From assembly GCA_003222245.1 (NCBI GenBank), contig QHVH01000002.1, positions 1 through 64,000 on the forward strand: a stretch of DNA of 64,000 nucleotides. Reading direction: 5' to 3'. Positions 31,391-39,914 of the stretch are shown in pieces. The DNA is from Blastocatellia bacterium AA13 (GTDB lineage: Bacteria; Acidobacteriota; Blastocatellia; UBA7656). The translations under genes and the position numbers were made by a program. The notes beneath the pieces were generated by a model, which saw nothing but the letters and a program-made list of their open reading frames with translations, ran no database searches and was not told the DNA's origin. How positions within the stretch are numbered: the first letter of the stretch is position 1; each line of letters opens with the position of its first letter.

Positions 31391-32011
31391 TTAGTTATGC
31401 CCTTGACGCTCCTCCCATTGCTCAGCCTCTTGAATCAGACGGTCCAGCGACGATACGTTCAGTGCAATCACGAGGTAACCTTTGATCGCGCTGTCGCGCA
31501 TATGAAAGGCGGTATAAACAACCAGAGCGTAACGCAAGGATTCGCTCGCGACGACCAGTGATCTCAGCAGTGCGTCCAGCGTTTCAAGGTGCAGCCGTGG
31601 AACTGAAAAAGTGACATGGACTTTAAGCAGATTGCCGAACACGCCCAGGCAGGCGTTCAAAAGAATGTTGCCAACCTCCGTGAGTACCTCCCGGGCCGAA
31701 ACGTTCAGCCGCTCCGACCTGATCTGTTCGTCGGTCAGCAGATCCGTCAGCGTAATCGCACCGTCATAGTTCAACAGCAACAGCGCATCGCCGGCCACCT
31801 GTCCAGTGAACACCTGATGCACGGTCGCAACTTCGGCGGGCAGGAACTTGCTGAGAGTACTTGCCAACTCGCCGACCGGGTAAATGGCGACGTTGGGCGC
31901 GTCGAGCAAGACCCGGCGCCCGGTCAATTCGGATAGCGATGCAGCGGTGCGCGAGAAGGCGATATTTATCAGTTCGGAGAGCGCGTCCTTTTGCTGTTCA
32001 GACAGTTCCAT
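31391..32011 (-). CDS. cheC: CheC-like chemotaxis phosphatase
   Basis: A 206-residue CheC-family protein that should dephosphorylate CheY-P. Both CheC half-sites are visible: ALSELINIAF with E and N in the first helix, and EVGNILLNACLGVFGNLL in the second. The start at 32009-32011 has GAGGAGG 5-7 bases upstream; the longer open frame is antisense-like extension. It overlaps the end of the CheY gene by 14 bases, so the two are tightly coupled. No CheD, the usual partner and activator of CheC in Bacillus, is in the window, so it may act alone as in CheX-type systems. Confidence 0.88.
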   Translation of the reverse strand: MELSEQQKDALSELINIAFSRTAASLSELTGRRVLLDAPNVAIYPVGELASTLSKFLPAEVATVHQVFTGQVAGDALLLLNYDGAITLTDLLTDEQIRSERLNVSAREVLTEVGNILLNACLGVFGNLLKVHVTFSVPRLHLETLDALLRSLVVASESLRYALVVYTAFHMRDSAIKGYLVIALNVSSLDRLIQEAEQWEERQGHN

Positions 32012-32375
32012 CGGCGCCTCCTCGCAGGGCGATACTAACGGCGTTGAGCACCTGGGCCATGGCAAAAGGCTTGTTGATGAAGGCGCTTGCGCCGGCATTT
32101 TCGGCTAATGCTCGCGTCGAGTTTTGTATATCGGCGCTGGCGACGATCACGCGCGCTTGCGCGTCCATTTCCCGCATTTTCGTCAGCACCTCAATGCCGT
32201 ACATGCCCGTCATTGTCAGATCGAGCAAAACAAGGTCGGGCCTGTCGATGTAGTAATGTTCGAGCGCCGCGATTCCGTCGGCCGCTTCCGTAACCTGATG
32301 TCCTTCGGGTTCGAGGATCTTGCGCAAGGTTCTCCGGGACATACCGGAGTCATCAACGACTAAAATTTTGGCCAT
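31998..32375 (-). CDS. cheY: CheY-type response regulator (second copy)
   Basis: A 125-residue single-domain receiver. Acid pocket VVDDSG at the N-terminus, phospho-accepting aspartate in VLLDLTMTGMYG, and the conserved lysine in FINKPFA. There is no output domain, so it acts by protein binding, as CheY does. The ATG at 32373-32375 has TTGGAGG 8 bases upstream and shares one base with the CheB stop (TGATG). It lies directly between cheB and cheC. The MTGMYG segment replaces the more common MPxMDG of the family. Confidence 0.9.
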   Translation of the reverse strand: MAKILVVDDSGMSRRTLRKILEPEGHQVTEAADGIAALEHYYIDRPDLVLLDLTMTGMYGIEVLTKMREMDAQARVIVASADIQNSTRALAENAGASAFINKPFAMAQVLNAVSIALRGGADGTV

Positions 32376-33421
32376 CAAACTACCTCCAAAATGGCTCGCG
32401 CCATTTGGTCAAGAGGCACACATCGGTCGCTCAAGCCGGCTTCAACAACCGAATGAGGCATGCCGTAAACCACGCACGTCTCTTCGGCTTCGGTAAAAAT
32501 CATACCGCCCTGGGCCTTAATCCAGGCAGCCCCCTGACGACCGTCTGTTCCCATCCCGGTCATTACGAGCCCGAGTACGCGGTCGTTAAAAACTTCCGCC
32601 GCCGATTGAAACAGCACGTCCACTGATGGACGGTGCGGCATATCGAACGGCCGGGAGCCGAGATGGGCTCGCACCCTCCCGTCGCCGTCCCTGCGAAAGC
32701 TCAGGTGCTGACCGGCCGGCGCAAGCAGGATGACTCCAGCTTCGAAAGCATCCCCCTCGCGAGCTTCAATTACTTTTAGCGGAGACATTTCGTCGAGCTT
32801 ACGCGCATACAGCTCCGTATAGCCGACCGGCATATGGAGGACCATCGCCATCGGCACGGGCAGCTCGGCGGGCAACTGTGGAATAAGGTATTTCAGAGCT
32901 TGCGGACCGCCGGTTGAAATTCCAAGCACGATCGCATCTACCAGGCGGGCGCGCTCGGTCGGCGCAGCGCGGCGCGCTTCGATCACGCCCGCTTGTTCTA
33001 TCGCGCGCCATTTACTGAGGGAGACCTTCGAGGCGGCCTTCACTTTCTCGATGAGATCGTCGCTCACTTCAAATATTTTCTCGGTCGCAAGCGCGGTCGG
33101 CTTTTGCACGAAATCTATAGCGCCGGAGTCGAGCGCCGCGAGGGCGAGCTCGCCGCTCTCATTCGCGATGCTCATTATTACGATCGGCAGAGGCTTGCGG
33201 GCCATCTGTTCACGCACGAACGTTGTTCCGTCCATCTCCGGCATAATCAGGTCGCATGTCACGACGTCGGGGGCAAGCTTTTCGGTCATGCTCAGGGCCT
33301 CGATGCCGTCGCGCGCCGTTCCTACGACTTCTATGAATGGGCTGCGCGAGAGCATTTGCTTCACGACCTTGCGCACGTAAGCCGAGTCATCGACGACCAG
33401 CACCCTTATCACTCGATCCAT
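32375..33421 (-). CDS. cheB: Chemotaxis methylesterase CheB
   Basis: About 348 residues: an N-terminal receiver domain (LVVDDSAYVRK, phospho-acceptor in TCDLIMPEMDG, KPTAL) and a C-terminal methylesterase domain with the serine in LGISTGGPQALK, the histidine in VLHMPVG and the aspartate in MTGMGTDGRQG. It removes methyl groups from, or deamidates, MCP glutamates/glutamines when phosphorylated by CheA, giving adaptation. The ATG at 33419-33421 has AAAGG about 10 bases upstream; a GTG six codons earlier is possible. It follows cheR by 31 bases and ends within one base of cheY. Confidence 0.93.
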   Translation of the reverse strand: MDRVIRVLVVDDSAYVRKVVKQMLSRSPFIEVVGTARDGIEALSMTEKLAPDVVTCDLIMPEMDGTTFVREQMARKPLPIVIMSIANESGELALAALDSGAIDFVQKPTALATEKIFEVSDDLIEKVKAASKVSLSKWRAIEQAGVIEARRAAPTERARLVDAIVLGISTGGPQALKYLIPQLPAELPVPMAMVLHMPVGYTELYARKLDEMSPLKVIEAREGDAFEAGVILLAPAGQHLSFRRDGDGRVRAHLGSRPFDMPHRPSVDVLFQSAAEVFNDRVLGLVMTGMGTDGRQGAAWIKAQGGMIFTEAEETCVVYGMPHSVVEAGLSDRCVPLDQMARAILEVV

Positions 33422-33452
33422 AAAACGCGGCCTTTCCACTGTCCGGAAGAAT

Positions 33453-34355
33453 TCATTGCTGTCGATCGGCCATTGGCCATTCGGCTTTCGCCGCTGAATG
33501 CGGCTCGCCCGCCTGTTGACGTTTCACATAGACAAAGGCGCCGCCGATTTCCTCGAATTCGAATCCGGTCGTTAACCTCAATAGTGACTCGGAGGCGGCG
33601 ACAAAAAGATATCCAGGCGAAGGCATCAGGCGAAAAAACAGGCTCACTGCTTTGCGAATCGAATCGTCAGAAAAATAGATGAATACATTTCTGCAAAAAA
33701 TCACATTGGAGGCAGCCAGATGCGCGACCTCGGGTTCCGTCATCAGGTTAGCGATAGACCATTTGATTCTCGCGCGCAGTTCGGGTGCGATCCGCCAGCC
33801 GCCTTGCTCCTGCGTGAAGTATTTGTCGCGCAAGCCGGCGGGAAGCGCGCGAAATGAGCGCTCCCGATAGAGTCCTTGGCGCGCCTTCTCGATTGCTCGC
33901 GCGCTTGCGTCGGTGGCGGCGATCTCGATCGGGGCGCGGTCAAACCAGCCTCGTTCGCTAAGAGCCATCGCAATGCTCAAAGGCTCCTCGCCGCTGGCGC
34001 AGGCCGCGCTCCATATTCGCAGGGGCTTCCCGGGAAAGGTTGAGAAATGGCGCGGCGCCAGCACGTCCACAAGCGCGCGTATCTGGTCCATCTCTCTCCA
34101 GAAATAAGTCTCCTGCACCGAAAGCGCATCCATGACACGCTTCCAGTCCTCGCCCGAGTCGGAGTCGTACTTGAGCAAGTAGTAGTAATCGAGAAAGGAA
34201 GTGAAGCCTCGATCGATCACCAGAGGCGCGAGCTTATCCGTAAGGAGATCCCCCTTTTCGTTTTCGTAGAACAGGCCTGTGCGCTCGCGTATCAAATCGC
34301 GCAATAGCGCAAACGCGCTGTCCGGCAGTCCCAGGCTTTCGGTATAGAACGGCAT
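33453..34355 (-). CDS. cheR: Chemotaxis methyltransferase CheR
   Basis: A 300-residue CheR. The N-terminal helical domain (LLRDLIRERTGLFYENEKGDL) is followed by the SAM-binding domain with WSAACASGEEPLSIAM, the EIAATDASARAIEKARQG segment and the FCRNVFIYF motif typical of CheR. It methylates glutamates on MCPs using S-adenosylmethionine. It follows the PAS-HEAT gene by 76 bases and precedes cheB. A short C-terminal tail without TPRs distinguishes it from CheR-TPR fusions. With CheB in the same set, an adaptation system is complete even though the MCP is soluble. Confidence 0.93.
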   Translation of the reverse strand: MPFYTESLGLPDSAFALLRDLIRERTGLFYENEKGDLLTDKLAPLVIDRGFTSFLDYYYLLKYDSDSGEDWKRVMDALSVQETYFWREMDQIRALVDVLAPRHFSTFPGKPLRIWSAACASGEEPLSIAMALSERGWFDRAPIEIAATDASARAIEKARQGLYRERSFRALPAGLRDKYFTQEQGGWRIAPELRARIKWSIANLMTEPEVAHLAASNVIFCRNVFIYFSDDSIRKAVSLFFRLMPSPGYLFVAASESLLRLTTGFEFEEIGGAFVYVKRQQAGEPHSAAKAEWPMADRQQ

Positions 34356-34431
34356 TTGTTTCAGGCAACAAGCAATCAGCCTAATCGCGGCGACGCGTTT
34401 TGCTGATCGCTCACCACTTATTGCCCGGTGC

Positions 34432-37155
34432 TCATTTCCTCAAAGCTTTTTGCGCGGCCCGCCGAACGCTCGCATCGGAATCGGTTCGAGCGATCGTTAC
34501 GAGTTTTCGCTCCGCTCCTCGGCTGCCCAGCCGAGCGAGCGCATTTGCCGCGGCCATTCGCACGGCCGCATCCATATCGTCTAATGCGGCGCCAAGCAAT
34601 TCGGAGGCGCGCGGCAGCTTTATTCGCTCGAGCACGCTCACAGTCGCGCACCTGACGCCGGTCTGTAGATGAGCCAGGCCGCCCGCAATAGATTCAATTC
34701 GTTCCTTTCCTATTTCAGCGAGCGCCGCTACACAGTCCTCGCGGCGAACCGGGTCCGCGGATAAGGCGATAAGAGTATCGATCGCTTCCGGTGTCGCCAG
34801 CCTCGCGAGCGAGTCTACGGCGGCTTTCCTGACATCCGCGTCTGTTTCCGCGGCCGCGGTCCATTGCAGCGCCTGTACGACACTCGATTCTCCGCGCCTT
34901 CCTAAAGCCTGAGCCGCTTTCCTGCGTCGCACCGCGTCTCCGGCGCGTAAGGCAGCGAGAAGCGGAGAAAGCGAGTCGGTATGATCCATCCGCCCCAACC
35001 CCTCAATGGCGGCGCTCGCCAGGTCGACGTTGTCGGATCGAGTCAATCGAGCCAGGACGGCAGTCGCCTGTTCTCCGCCGATTCGCGCCAGCGATTCCAC
35101 GGCCGCTATCCGCACGTGATGGACCGGGTCCTCTTCGGCAAGGCGAGCGAGCGCATCCAGGCTTTCCGCGTAGTCATATCGTCCAATCGAACGCGCCGCA
35201 AAGTAGCGTACCCATGGATCGTCATCCTTTAATGCAAGGAGCAGATACGGCGCCGCGCGCGAAGTCTCAACCTGCCCAAGGGCCTTCGCGGCGGATGCCC
35301 GAACTCTTGACGTTTTGTCCTGAAGCGCTTCGACCAGTATTGAAGTAACGCGGTCATCATCAAGGTATGGGATATGTTCGATAGCTGTCCGTCGTACGCT
35401 TTCATCCTCGTCAACGCACCGTTCAAATAAGGGTTCTATGCATCCTTCGTACCCGAAATATCCGGCGATCTGTACGGCCGATTCGCGAATGTATGGATCA
35501 GGATCATTCAGGAGCTTCGCGGTGCGCGAAGCCATTTCAGGGTGGCCTATAGAGTTGATGGCGGCGATGACGGCCTGACGCACGGCAGGCTTCGGGTGGC
35601 CGACTAAATCCAGGAGCCTATCGAGCGAGCGCCGGTCGCCGATCTTCGCAAGCGCGCCCGCGGCTCCGATTACGGATTCGTCATCGGCCGAGAGAATTTG
35701 CAGCAGCGCCGGAACCGAGCGGGGATCGCCGATTCTGCCAAGGGCTACTATTGCCGCTTGGCGGGTCTCGACGTCTTCCGAACCCAATTGGCCGGTCAGC
35801 AATTCGGTTACGCGTTCTCCGTAGCGAACAAGCGCTTCGACGACTTCTTTGCGCGCCGTTGCTATGCCAAGCAGCGTAGTCAACGCTCTTGCGACTTCGT
35901 CGCCTTCCAACCAGCCCAGTACGAGCACGAGCGCTCGGAGCCCGTCGTCGTTGATGTTATTCAGCGCCTTCAGTAAATTCTGCTCGCCGTCGGCATTGAT
36001 ATCGCGGCGCGCCAGGCCCGCTATATAGTCGCCTTCGCTGTAGAGCCTCTCGTAGCGATCGTGCAGCGCGGCCAGCGACTGCGCGACCGCCTGCACCGGA
36101 GCCCCCTGTTCATTCAAGAGTGTGATCAGCGGCGCGATCGTATCTTCGTCGCCGAGACGGCCCAGCGCATCCGCGCAAGGCACGCGGAGCATTTCGTCCT
36201 GAAGCAAGGGAACGAGCCTCGGCGCAATTCGTGGATCGCCGATCCTCATCAACGCGTCGAGCGCCGCAAACGCAAGATAAAAATCCCGAGATTCGGCAAT
36301 CGCCGCCAGCTTGTCAACGGCATCGGCCGCTCGCAACTTACCCAGCGCTTCGATGGCGTGATAACGGACATTCGGATCGGGATCGTCGAAGGCGCCGATT
36401 AGCGCCGATACAGCGCGAGGATCATGTTGATCGCCAAGAGCATGCGCGGCATAGATTCGCAGATCGGAATCGCCGTCGCTCAAGCACTCGACAAGGGGGC
36501 CAATCGCGTCCAGACCGCTTAGCGCCAATACCTGAAGCGCGCTGTTGAGCACGCCAAGATTTCGATGTTCCTGGCGAAGCACCCGCATCAGGGATTTAAC
36601 GGCATCGTCTCCACCGTGCCGCGCCAACCCGTCTACGGCGAGTTTCCGCACGCGCCAGCTCTGATCTCCGAGAACGCCGATGAGCGGCTGCGCGGAGTGA
36701 ATCTCATCTTGCTCCGCGAGCATTCGCGCCGCGTTAAACCGCGCGGCTTCGTCGCGGCTCTCGAGTTGCGCGACCAGCTCGCGCTCGCGGTCCAGACGCG
36801 CGGTAACATCCTCGATCGTGACGAAGGTTCCTATGACTACATGCCCTTCCGACAGGGGCGCGATAGTCACGCGCTGTTGCATCCTGTCAAAGTGTTTCGA
36901 TGGAACGACCGGAGGGCACGCGAATAAATAATGATGAAAGGCGGGCGCGAGAACTTCGACGACGCCTTCCGTCAGTACCCGCTGAAACCGTTCCAGGAGT
37001 CCGCGCTTCTCGAGGTCGGGAAAGAGCTTCGTCAAGGACTGGCCCTGCGCGGCGTCCGGGGTTATAGCGGTCGCCTGCGCAAGCCACTCGTCCCACGAAA
37101 CCGTGATCAAATTCGCATCCGTCGTGAAAATGCCGACAAATTTCTCCAGAGTCAT
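34432..37155 (-). CDS. PAS-like domain fused to a long HEAT-repeat solenoid
   Basis: About 907 residues. The first about 130 form a PAS-like domain (GIFTTDANLITVSWDEWL, LFPDL, FDRMQQRVTIAPLSEG, VIGTFVTIEDVT) close to that of the kinase at 29724-31348. The rest is a run of roughly 25 HEAT / PBS-lyase-like repeats of about 31 residues, each with a pattern such as A.EALG.IGDPRA...L...L.D....VR..A. Such solenoids bind other proteins. It sits between the MCP and cheR genes of the island and should be part of the receptor complex, perhaps a sensor or scaffold for the soluble MCP. The ATG at 37153-37155 lacks a strong ribosome site; the longer open frame adds a basic, unconvincing extension. No homologous function known to me. 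Confidence 0.85.
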   Translation of the reverse strand: MTLEKFVGIFTTDANLITVSWDEWLAQATAITPDAAQGQSLTKLFPDLEKRGLLERFQRVLTEGVVEVLAPAFHHYLFACPPVVPSKHFDRMQQRVTIAPLSEGHVVIGTFVTIEDVTARLDRERELVAQLESRDEAARFNAARMLAEQDEIHSAQPLIGVLGDQSWRVRKLAVDGLARHGGDDAVKSLMRVLRQEHRNLGVLNSALQVLALSGLDAIGPLVECLSDGDSDLRIYAAHALGDQHDPRAVSALIGAFDDPDPNVRYHAIEALGKLRAADAVDKLAAIAESRDFYLAFAALDALMRIGDPRIAPRLVPLLQDEMLRVPCADALGRLGDEDTIAPLITLLNEQGAPVQAVAQSLAALHDRYERLYSEGDYIAGLARRDINADGEQNLLKALNNINDDGLRALVLVLGWLEGDEVARALTTLLGIATARKEVVEALVRYGERVTELLTGQLGSEDVETRQAAIVALGRIGDPRSVPALLQILSADDESVIGAAGALAKIGDRRSLDRLLDLVGHPKPAVRQAVIAAINSIGHPEMASRTAKLLNDPDPYIRESAVQIAGYFGYEGCIEPLFERCVDEDESVRRTAIEHIPYLDDDRVTSILVEALQDKTSRVRASAAKALGQVETSRAAPYLLLALKDDDPWVRYFAARSIGRYDYAESLDALARLAEEDPVHHVRIAAVESLARIGGEQATAVLARLTRSDNVDLASAAIEGLGRMDHTDSLSPLLAALRAGDAVRRRKAAQALGRRGESSVVQALQWTAAAETDADVRKAAVDSLARLATPEAIDTLIALSADPVRREDCVAALAEIGKERIESIAGGLAHLQTGVRCATVSVLERIKLPRASELLGAALDDMDAAVRMAAANALARLGSRGAERKLVTIARTDSDASVRRAAQKALRK

Positions 37156-37261
37156 GTTGCTCGACAATAGGCGCGCCTTCGACTGCGCCACTCCCCTCAA
37201 ATTAAAAGAAACAGCCGAGATTTCAGTCCGACGATTACCGGTCCCACGGACCTGCGCTGGT

Positions 37262-39370
37262 CTATCGCTTCGATTTCTTTTTCTTTCGTGCTTTCTTGCC
37301 CGCGAACCCGTTGCCGGCCGCGCCATCCATAATCGCATTGAGGGTCCGGGCCTGCTCTGTAAGGCCGCCGGCAACGCGAAGAGTCTCTCGAGCTCCGCGA
37401 ACGTTGCGCTCGGTCACCTGTCGAACGTCGGCGAGCACGCCTGAGAACGACGCCGAGGCGTTGAGGTGCTCACGGTTGGCCCGGGTGATTGACCCAATTT
37501 GCCTGGACACATCCTTCACGGCGCCCATCATGTCTCTCAGAGCGCCCGCCTGCTCCGTCATCGCCTTGGCCACCTGATCCGACTGCCGCCGCATGTCTTC
37601 GGACGCCGCTGAAATCTGATCGGCCGCGACTGTTTGTTCCGCCATGGCCTTGCTTACGCTCGAGACTATGTTGGCGAGCCGCGTTGCCTCCGTGGAAATC
37701 TGATTGCCGGCGGTTGCCTGCTCAACCAGCGACCGCGAAGTCGAAGCCGCGCCTCGGCGCATCGCCTCCGCCGCCTCCGTTATCTCTTTGGCCGCCTGGG
37801 CCTGTTCCATGGACGCTCTTCGCACCTGAGCGGAAATCGAGGTTGTGTTTTGCGCGGTTTTGATTAACTCTCGCGCGGCGCGACCCTGTTCATTCATGGC
37901 TTTCGCGGTTTCTTGCGCGATCCTGCGCATCTGACCCGTAGCCTGAACTATCGATTGAACCGACGTGGTCTGTTCCGCCATTGCCGTCGACACCTGCTTT
38001 GCTTGAACGGCGGTCGTGCCGATTGCGCCTACGACCAGTTGAGCGGCGGCAAGCTGTTCATCGGTAGCTCGTGCGATCTGGCCGGTGACTCTTGAAGTTT
38101 CCTCGACGCCGGCGAGAATCTTCTTCAACCCGCTCAATCCATCTTCGCCGAGGCGACTGCTCTCATCCGCTATGCGCAGTCCATCGTTGGAGGAGGTCAC
38201 GGCTTCGTACGCGACTTCCTGCAGGCCCTTTATGATTGTCGCGATGTCGGAGGTCGCTCGCGCCGATCTGTCCGCCAGGTTTCGTATCTCTTCGGCGACC
38301 ACGGCAAACCCGCGACCCGCGTCTCCGGCCCGCGCGGCTTCAATCGAGGCGTTTAGAGAAAGGAGATTCGTTCGCTCGGCTATTAAATTGATCGTATCGA
38401 TGATGCCGCCGATTTCGTTTGCCCGCTTGCCCATCTCTCGAATGACCGTTGCGGACTGGGCCATCGAATCGCGAACCCGGCCCAGACCCTGAATTGATTT
38501 TTGCACGGCCGCGCCGCCCTCCTCGGCATCGCGAGCCACTCGCCCGGTGGTTTGATCCGCTTGCTTGGCCAGCGAAGCGACGGAGCGAATCGAGCGGTCC
38601 ATCTGTTCAGCGGTAGTCGTAGCTCCGGCGGCCGCCTCGGTGATCTTCTCCGCGTTTTGCGCTACCGCTCGAACCGAGCGCGCCATTTGCTCCATTGATG
38701 AAGAGAGCTCGTCTACCGAGGAGGCCAGGTTCTCGGACATCGCCGCGACCTCCTCTATAGATGCGGCCATCTCGTTCACTGAGGAAGCCGTTTCGTCCGC
38801 GGCGGCGCTCAGGTCGTCGGCGTTTGAGGCGATTGCTTCTATTGAACGAGACATCTCCTCGATCGCGGCGGCGGTTTCATTCGCCGAGGAGGTGAGCGCG
38901 TCGGTCTCGCTGCTCACGCTTTTGATGGAAGAGATGATCTCGCTCATCGAGGCGGTCACTTGCTGCGCGGAAGTAGACATTTCCTGCGCCTTACCGACTA
39001 CGTTTTGGATCGAAGAGCCGGCCAGCTTGATCGCGCTGCTGGTCTGGGTGACGGACTGAGCAAGGCTGACGGAGTTGGCCGAAACCTGTTCGACTGAGGC
39101 GGCAATCTCATTGATCGACGAAACCAGTTCTTCGGCCGACGTCGCGACGGATTCGGCCTGAGTCGCGGTATCTTTCAACGAGCTGCTCATAGCACCCGCG
39201 CTGCCGAGGGCTTTCTCGATCGAGGCCGCTTGCTCTTCCGCGCCCCGTCCGACGTCTCCGGCTATGTTCGAGATCTCGACCGCCGCCCTAGTCACTTCTT
39301 CGGCTTGTTCTCGAACTTTTTCTACGCTGCTGCTCCTACCATTGCGAATGTCTAACGCCGGAGCTGCCAT
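37262..39370 (-). CDS. Soluble methyl-accepting chemotaxis protein with very long coiled coil
   Basis: A 702-residue MCP with no transmembrane segment, HAMP or ligand domain. Almost the whole protein is Ala/Ser/Glu-rich heptad coiled coil. The hairpin tip that binds CheA and CheW is near residue 350 ([20 protein letters not shown], then IRNLADRS). This leaves arms of about 340 residues each, far longer than in common MCPs, and a quasi-repeat of about 28 residues such as [16 protein letters not shown] in the first half. A Lys/Arg-rich tail ([11 protein letters not shown]) ends it and could contact DNA, acidic lipids or another protein. GGAGG about 9 bases before the ATG supports the start. It is between cheW and the PAS-HEAT gene, 46 and 106 bases away. 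Confidence 0.9.
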   Translation of the reverse strand: MAAPALDIRNGRSSSVEKVREQAEEVTRAAVEISNIAGDVGRGAEEQAASIEKALGSAGAMSSSLKDTATQAESVATSAEELVSSINEIAASVEQVSANSVSLAQSVTQTSSAIKLAGSSIQNVVGKAQEMSTSAQQVTASMSEIISSIKSVSSETDALTSSANETAAAIEEMSRSIEAIASNADDLSAAADETASSVNEMAASIEEVAAMSENLASSVDELSSSMEQMARSVRAVAQNAEKITEAAAGATTTAEQMDRSIRSVASLAKQADQTTGRVARDAEEGGAAVQKSIQGLGRVRDSMAQSATVIREMGKRANEIGGIIDTINLIAERTNLLSLNASIEAARAGDAGRGFAVVAEEIRNLADRSARATSDIATIIKGLQEVAYEAVTSSNDGLRIADESSRLGEDGLSGLKKILAGVEETSRVTGQIARATDEQLAAAQLVVGAIGTTAVQAKQVSTAMAEQTTSVQSIVQATGQMRRIAQETAKAMNEQGRAARELIKTAQNTTSISAQVRRASMEQAQAAKEITEAAEAMRRGAASTSRSLVEQATAGNQISTEATRLANIVSSVSKAMAEQTVAADQISAASEDMRRQSDQVAKAMTEQAGALRDMMGAVKDVSRQIGSITRANREHLNASASFSGVLADVRQVTERNVRGARETLRVAGGLTEQARTLNAIMDGAAGNGFAGKKARKKKKSKR

Positions 39371-39416
39371 AAAAGTACCCTCCTGAGGTTGTAATTGCCG
39401 CGATCCGTCAAAAAGA

Positions 39417-39914
39417 TCAGCCCTGTTTTGCCGGCTGCGCTCCGGTATGCGCCGGCTGATCTCCGATGAGAATCTCGGCGAGATTTATTACCTCGCTCAA
39501 ATCCAATATCAGGACTATCCGATTGTCGACGGTAGCGATGCCTTCGATATACTTCCCGCTCAAGCCGGAGATTGCTTCGTTCGGAGGTTGAATCGCCGAG
39601 GCTTCGATCGAGATGAACTCGCGGGCGGAGTCGACGATCAGCCCCACGTTGCGCTCGCCGACTTCGATCACGATCAGCCGCGTCCGCAAGTCTATGGGAA
39701 TTCTTTCGAATCCGAATCGCACCCTCAGGTTTAACGCCGGAATGACGCGTCCTCGTGAGAACACGACCCCTTCGACGGAGGCGGGCGCGTTTGGAACCGG
39801 TGTGATTTCCTCGATCATTTCCATCTGTTGAACCAGCCGGCTGCGCACCGCGTACGTCGTGCCGGCCAGCTCAAAGATGATGAAAGTCTTAGAGCCATTC
39901 TGCTCCTCAAGCAT
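39417..39914 (-). CDS. cheW: Chemotaxis coupling protein CheW
   Basis: A 165-residue CheW with the usual SH3-like two-subdomain fold: [20 protein letters not shown] at the start, then [42 protein letters not shown] and [18 protein letters not shown]. It bridges the MCP to CheA. The start at 39912-39914, with GGAGAG about 9 bases upstream, overlaps the end of cheA by 8 bases, so translation is coupled. The open frame continues upstream in antisense-like sequence, not needed for the domain. It is the only CheW in the window. Confidence 0.92.
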   Translation of the reverse strand: MLEEQNGSKTFIIFELAGTTYAVRSRLVQQMEMIEEITPVPNAPASVEGVVFSRGRVIPALNLRVRFGFERIPIDLRTRLIVIEVGERNVGLIVDSAREFISIEASAIQPPNEAISGLSGKYIEGIATVDNRIVLILDLSEVINLAEILIGDQPAHTGAQPAKQG

